DNA from: CAJXYS01 sp913063035
Lineage (GTDB): Bacteria; Pseudomonadota; Alphaproteobacteria; Rhodobacterales; Rhodobacteraceae
NCBI RefSeq assembly: GCF_050586465.1
Contig: NZ_JBOCEG010000005.1
Location: 248,001 to 312,000, forward strand
Direction of reading: 5' to 3'
DNA length: 64,000 bases
The notes under the pieces were generated by a model that worked only from the letters and a program-made list of their open reading frames with translations, was not told the DNA's origin and did not search any database. Position 1 is the stretch's first letter. Each line of letters starts with the position of its first letter. Below are positions 63,674 to 64,000 of the stretch, in pieces. Position numbers and translations under genes: made by a program.

Positions 63674-64000
63674 ATGATCCCCGTCCATGCCAGAAAGCCG
63701 CAGCCGAGCCTTGGCCAGCAACAGCTGGACGCCATGCGCTCGCTGCGCCGCGACGAAGACGACACGTCCAATCGCAAGGCGTTCGTGCTGCTCGGCTCCA
63801 TACTTGCCGTGATCGCCTATCTGCGCTCCTTCATCGACCCGGGCGAGGCCTTCGCAAACGCGGCCCGCCCGAAGCCGCGCCCCGAGTCCGAGGACAAAGG
63901 CGGGGACGCGTTGATCCCCGCAGAGGTCCGCGAGGCGTTCCTCGCCGACGAGCCGACCGGAAGCCTGCCCGGCGACGGTGCCGGCCAAGGCGCCGGTGAG
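63674..64000 (+). CDS. Unidentified membrane-anchored protein, 3' truncated by window end
   Basis: ATG 63674 follows GGAGAAAG and the frame stays open to the last base (109 codons). The N-terminus is basic and polar (MIPVHARKPQPSLGQQQLDAMRSLRR), then a single hydrophobic segment at about 37-53 (AFVLLGSILAVIAYL), then an acidic Gly/Pro/Glu-rich stretch. I do not recognise it. It is not clearly an HlyD-type adaptor, which would show a barrel-sandwich region further on. Its place after the transporter suggests a role in the same secretion locus. Confidence 0.7.
   Translation, partial: MIPVHARKPQPSLGQQQLDAMRSLRRDEDDTSNRKAFVLLGSILAVIAYLRSFIDPGEAFANAARPKPRPESEDKGGDALIPAEVREAFLADEPTGSLPGDGAGQGAGE

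Overview
The window is GC-rich, densely packed chromosomal DNA. Gene content and order point to an alphaproteobacterium of the Rhodobacterales (roseobacter type). Indicators are HslV with an N-terminal extension before its catalytic Thr, the run maf-aroE-coaE-dnaQ / secB / fxsA beside hemJ-rho-mnmE-mnmG-rsmG-parA-parB, an lptB-hpf-ptsN cluster without rpoN, and Rhodobacterales-style glycosyltransferases and NodH-like sulfotransferase. No rRNA, tRNA, insertion sequence or CRISPR array was seen.

Layout. 1-3.5 kb: end of infB, then hslVU and an MFS transporter. 3.5-9.8 kb: an Smr protein, mltA and a Tim44-like protein on the minus strand; fxsA and secB on the plus strand; then dnaQ-coaE-aroE-maf on the minus strand with near-overlapping junctions. 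9.8-10.25 kb: a 436-bp gene-free, relatively AT-rich gap with DnaA-box-like sequences, from which genes diverge in both directions. I read it as the probable chromosome origin. 10.25-17.7 kb: hemJ, rho, mnmE, mnmG, rsmG, parA, parB, with two perfect 16-bp parS sites, one over the mnmG start and one inside rsmG. 17.7-31.4 kb: DUF454, hemW, rdgB, rph, hrcA-grpE, mutS, maeB, a ribokinase-family gene and dnaK-dnaJ. The hslVU and dnaK operons share a heat-shock-type promoter pattern. 31.6-42.6 kb: alkB, a polysaccharide-export-type ABC permease, cysQ-like, kdsB, galU and a chain of glycosyltransferases ending in a two-part sulfotransferase, which looks like a surface glycan locus. 42.6-47.4 kb: ptsN, hpf and the envelope operon lptB-lptA-lptC-kdsD-rnd.

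47.4-64.0 kb is the most distinctive region. A 637-bp intergenic stretch holds a strong terminator with no recognised gene upstream (candidate small RNA). It is followed by a LuxR/NarL-type regulator with an atypical receiver, a membrane histidine kinase, a stand-alone receiver, a 3,421-residue secreted protein, a PrtD-type type I secretion ABC transporter, and the start of a single-pass membrane protein that runs off the window. The giant protein has two animal-type heme peroxidase domains, each with the distal His, Arg and proximal His signatures, plus several RTX calcium-binding blocks. A coiled coil of about 545 residues is inserted in the N-terminal arm of the first peroxidase domain. Short related sequences (GGACCTTGG, GGGAC-CAAA-GTCCC) occur in the promoter regions of the kinase, the giant protein and the transporter, which suggests one regulon. 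I infer that the sensory genes control production and export of an extracellular peroxidase; nothing in the sequence proves the substrate or the signal.
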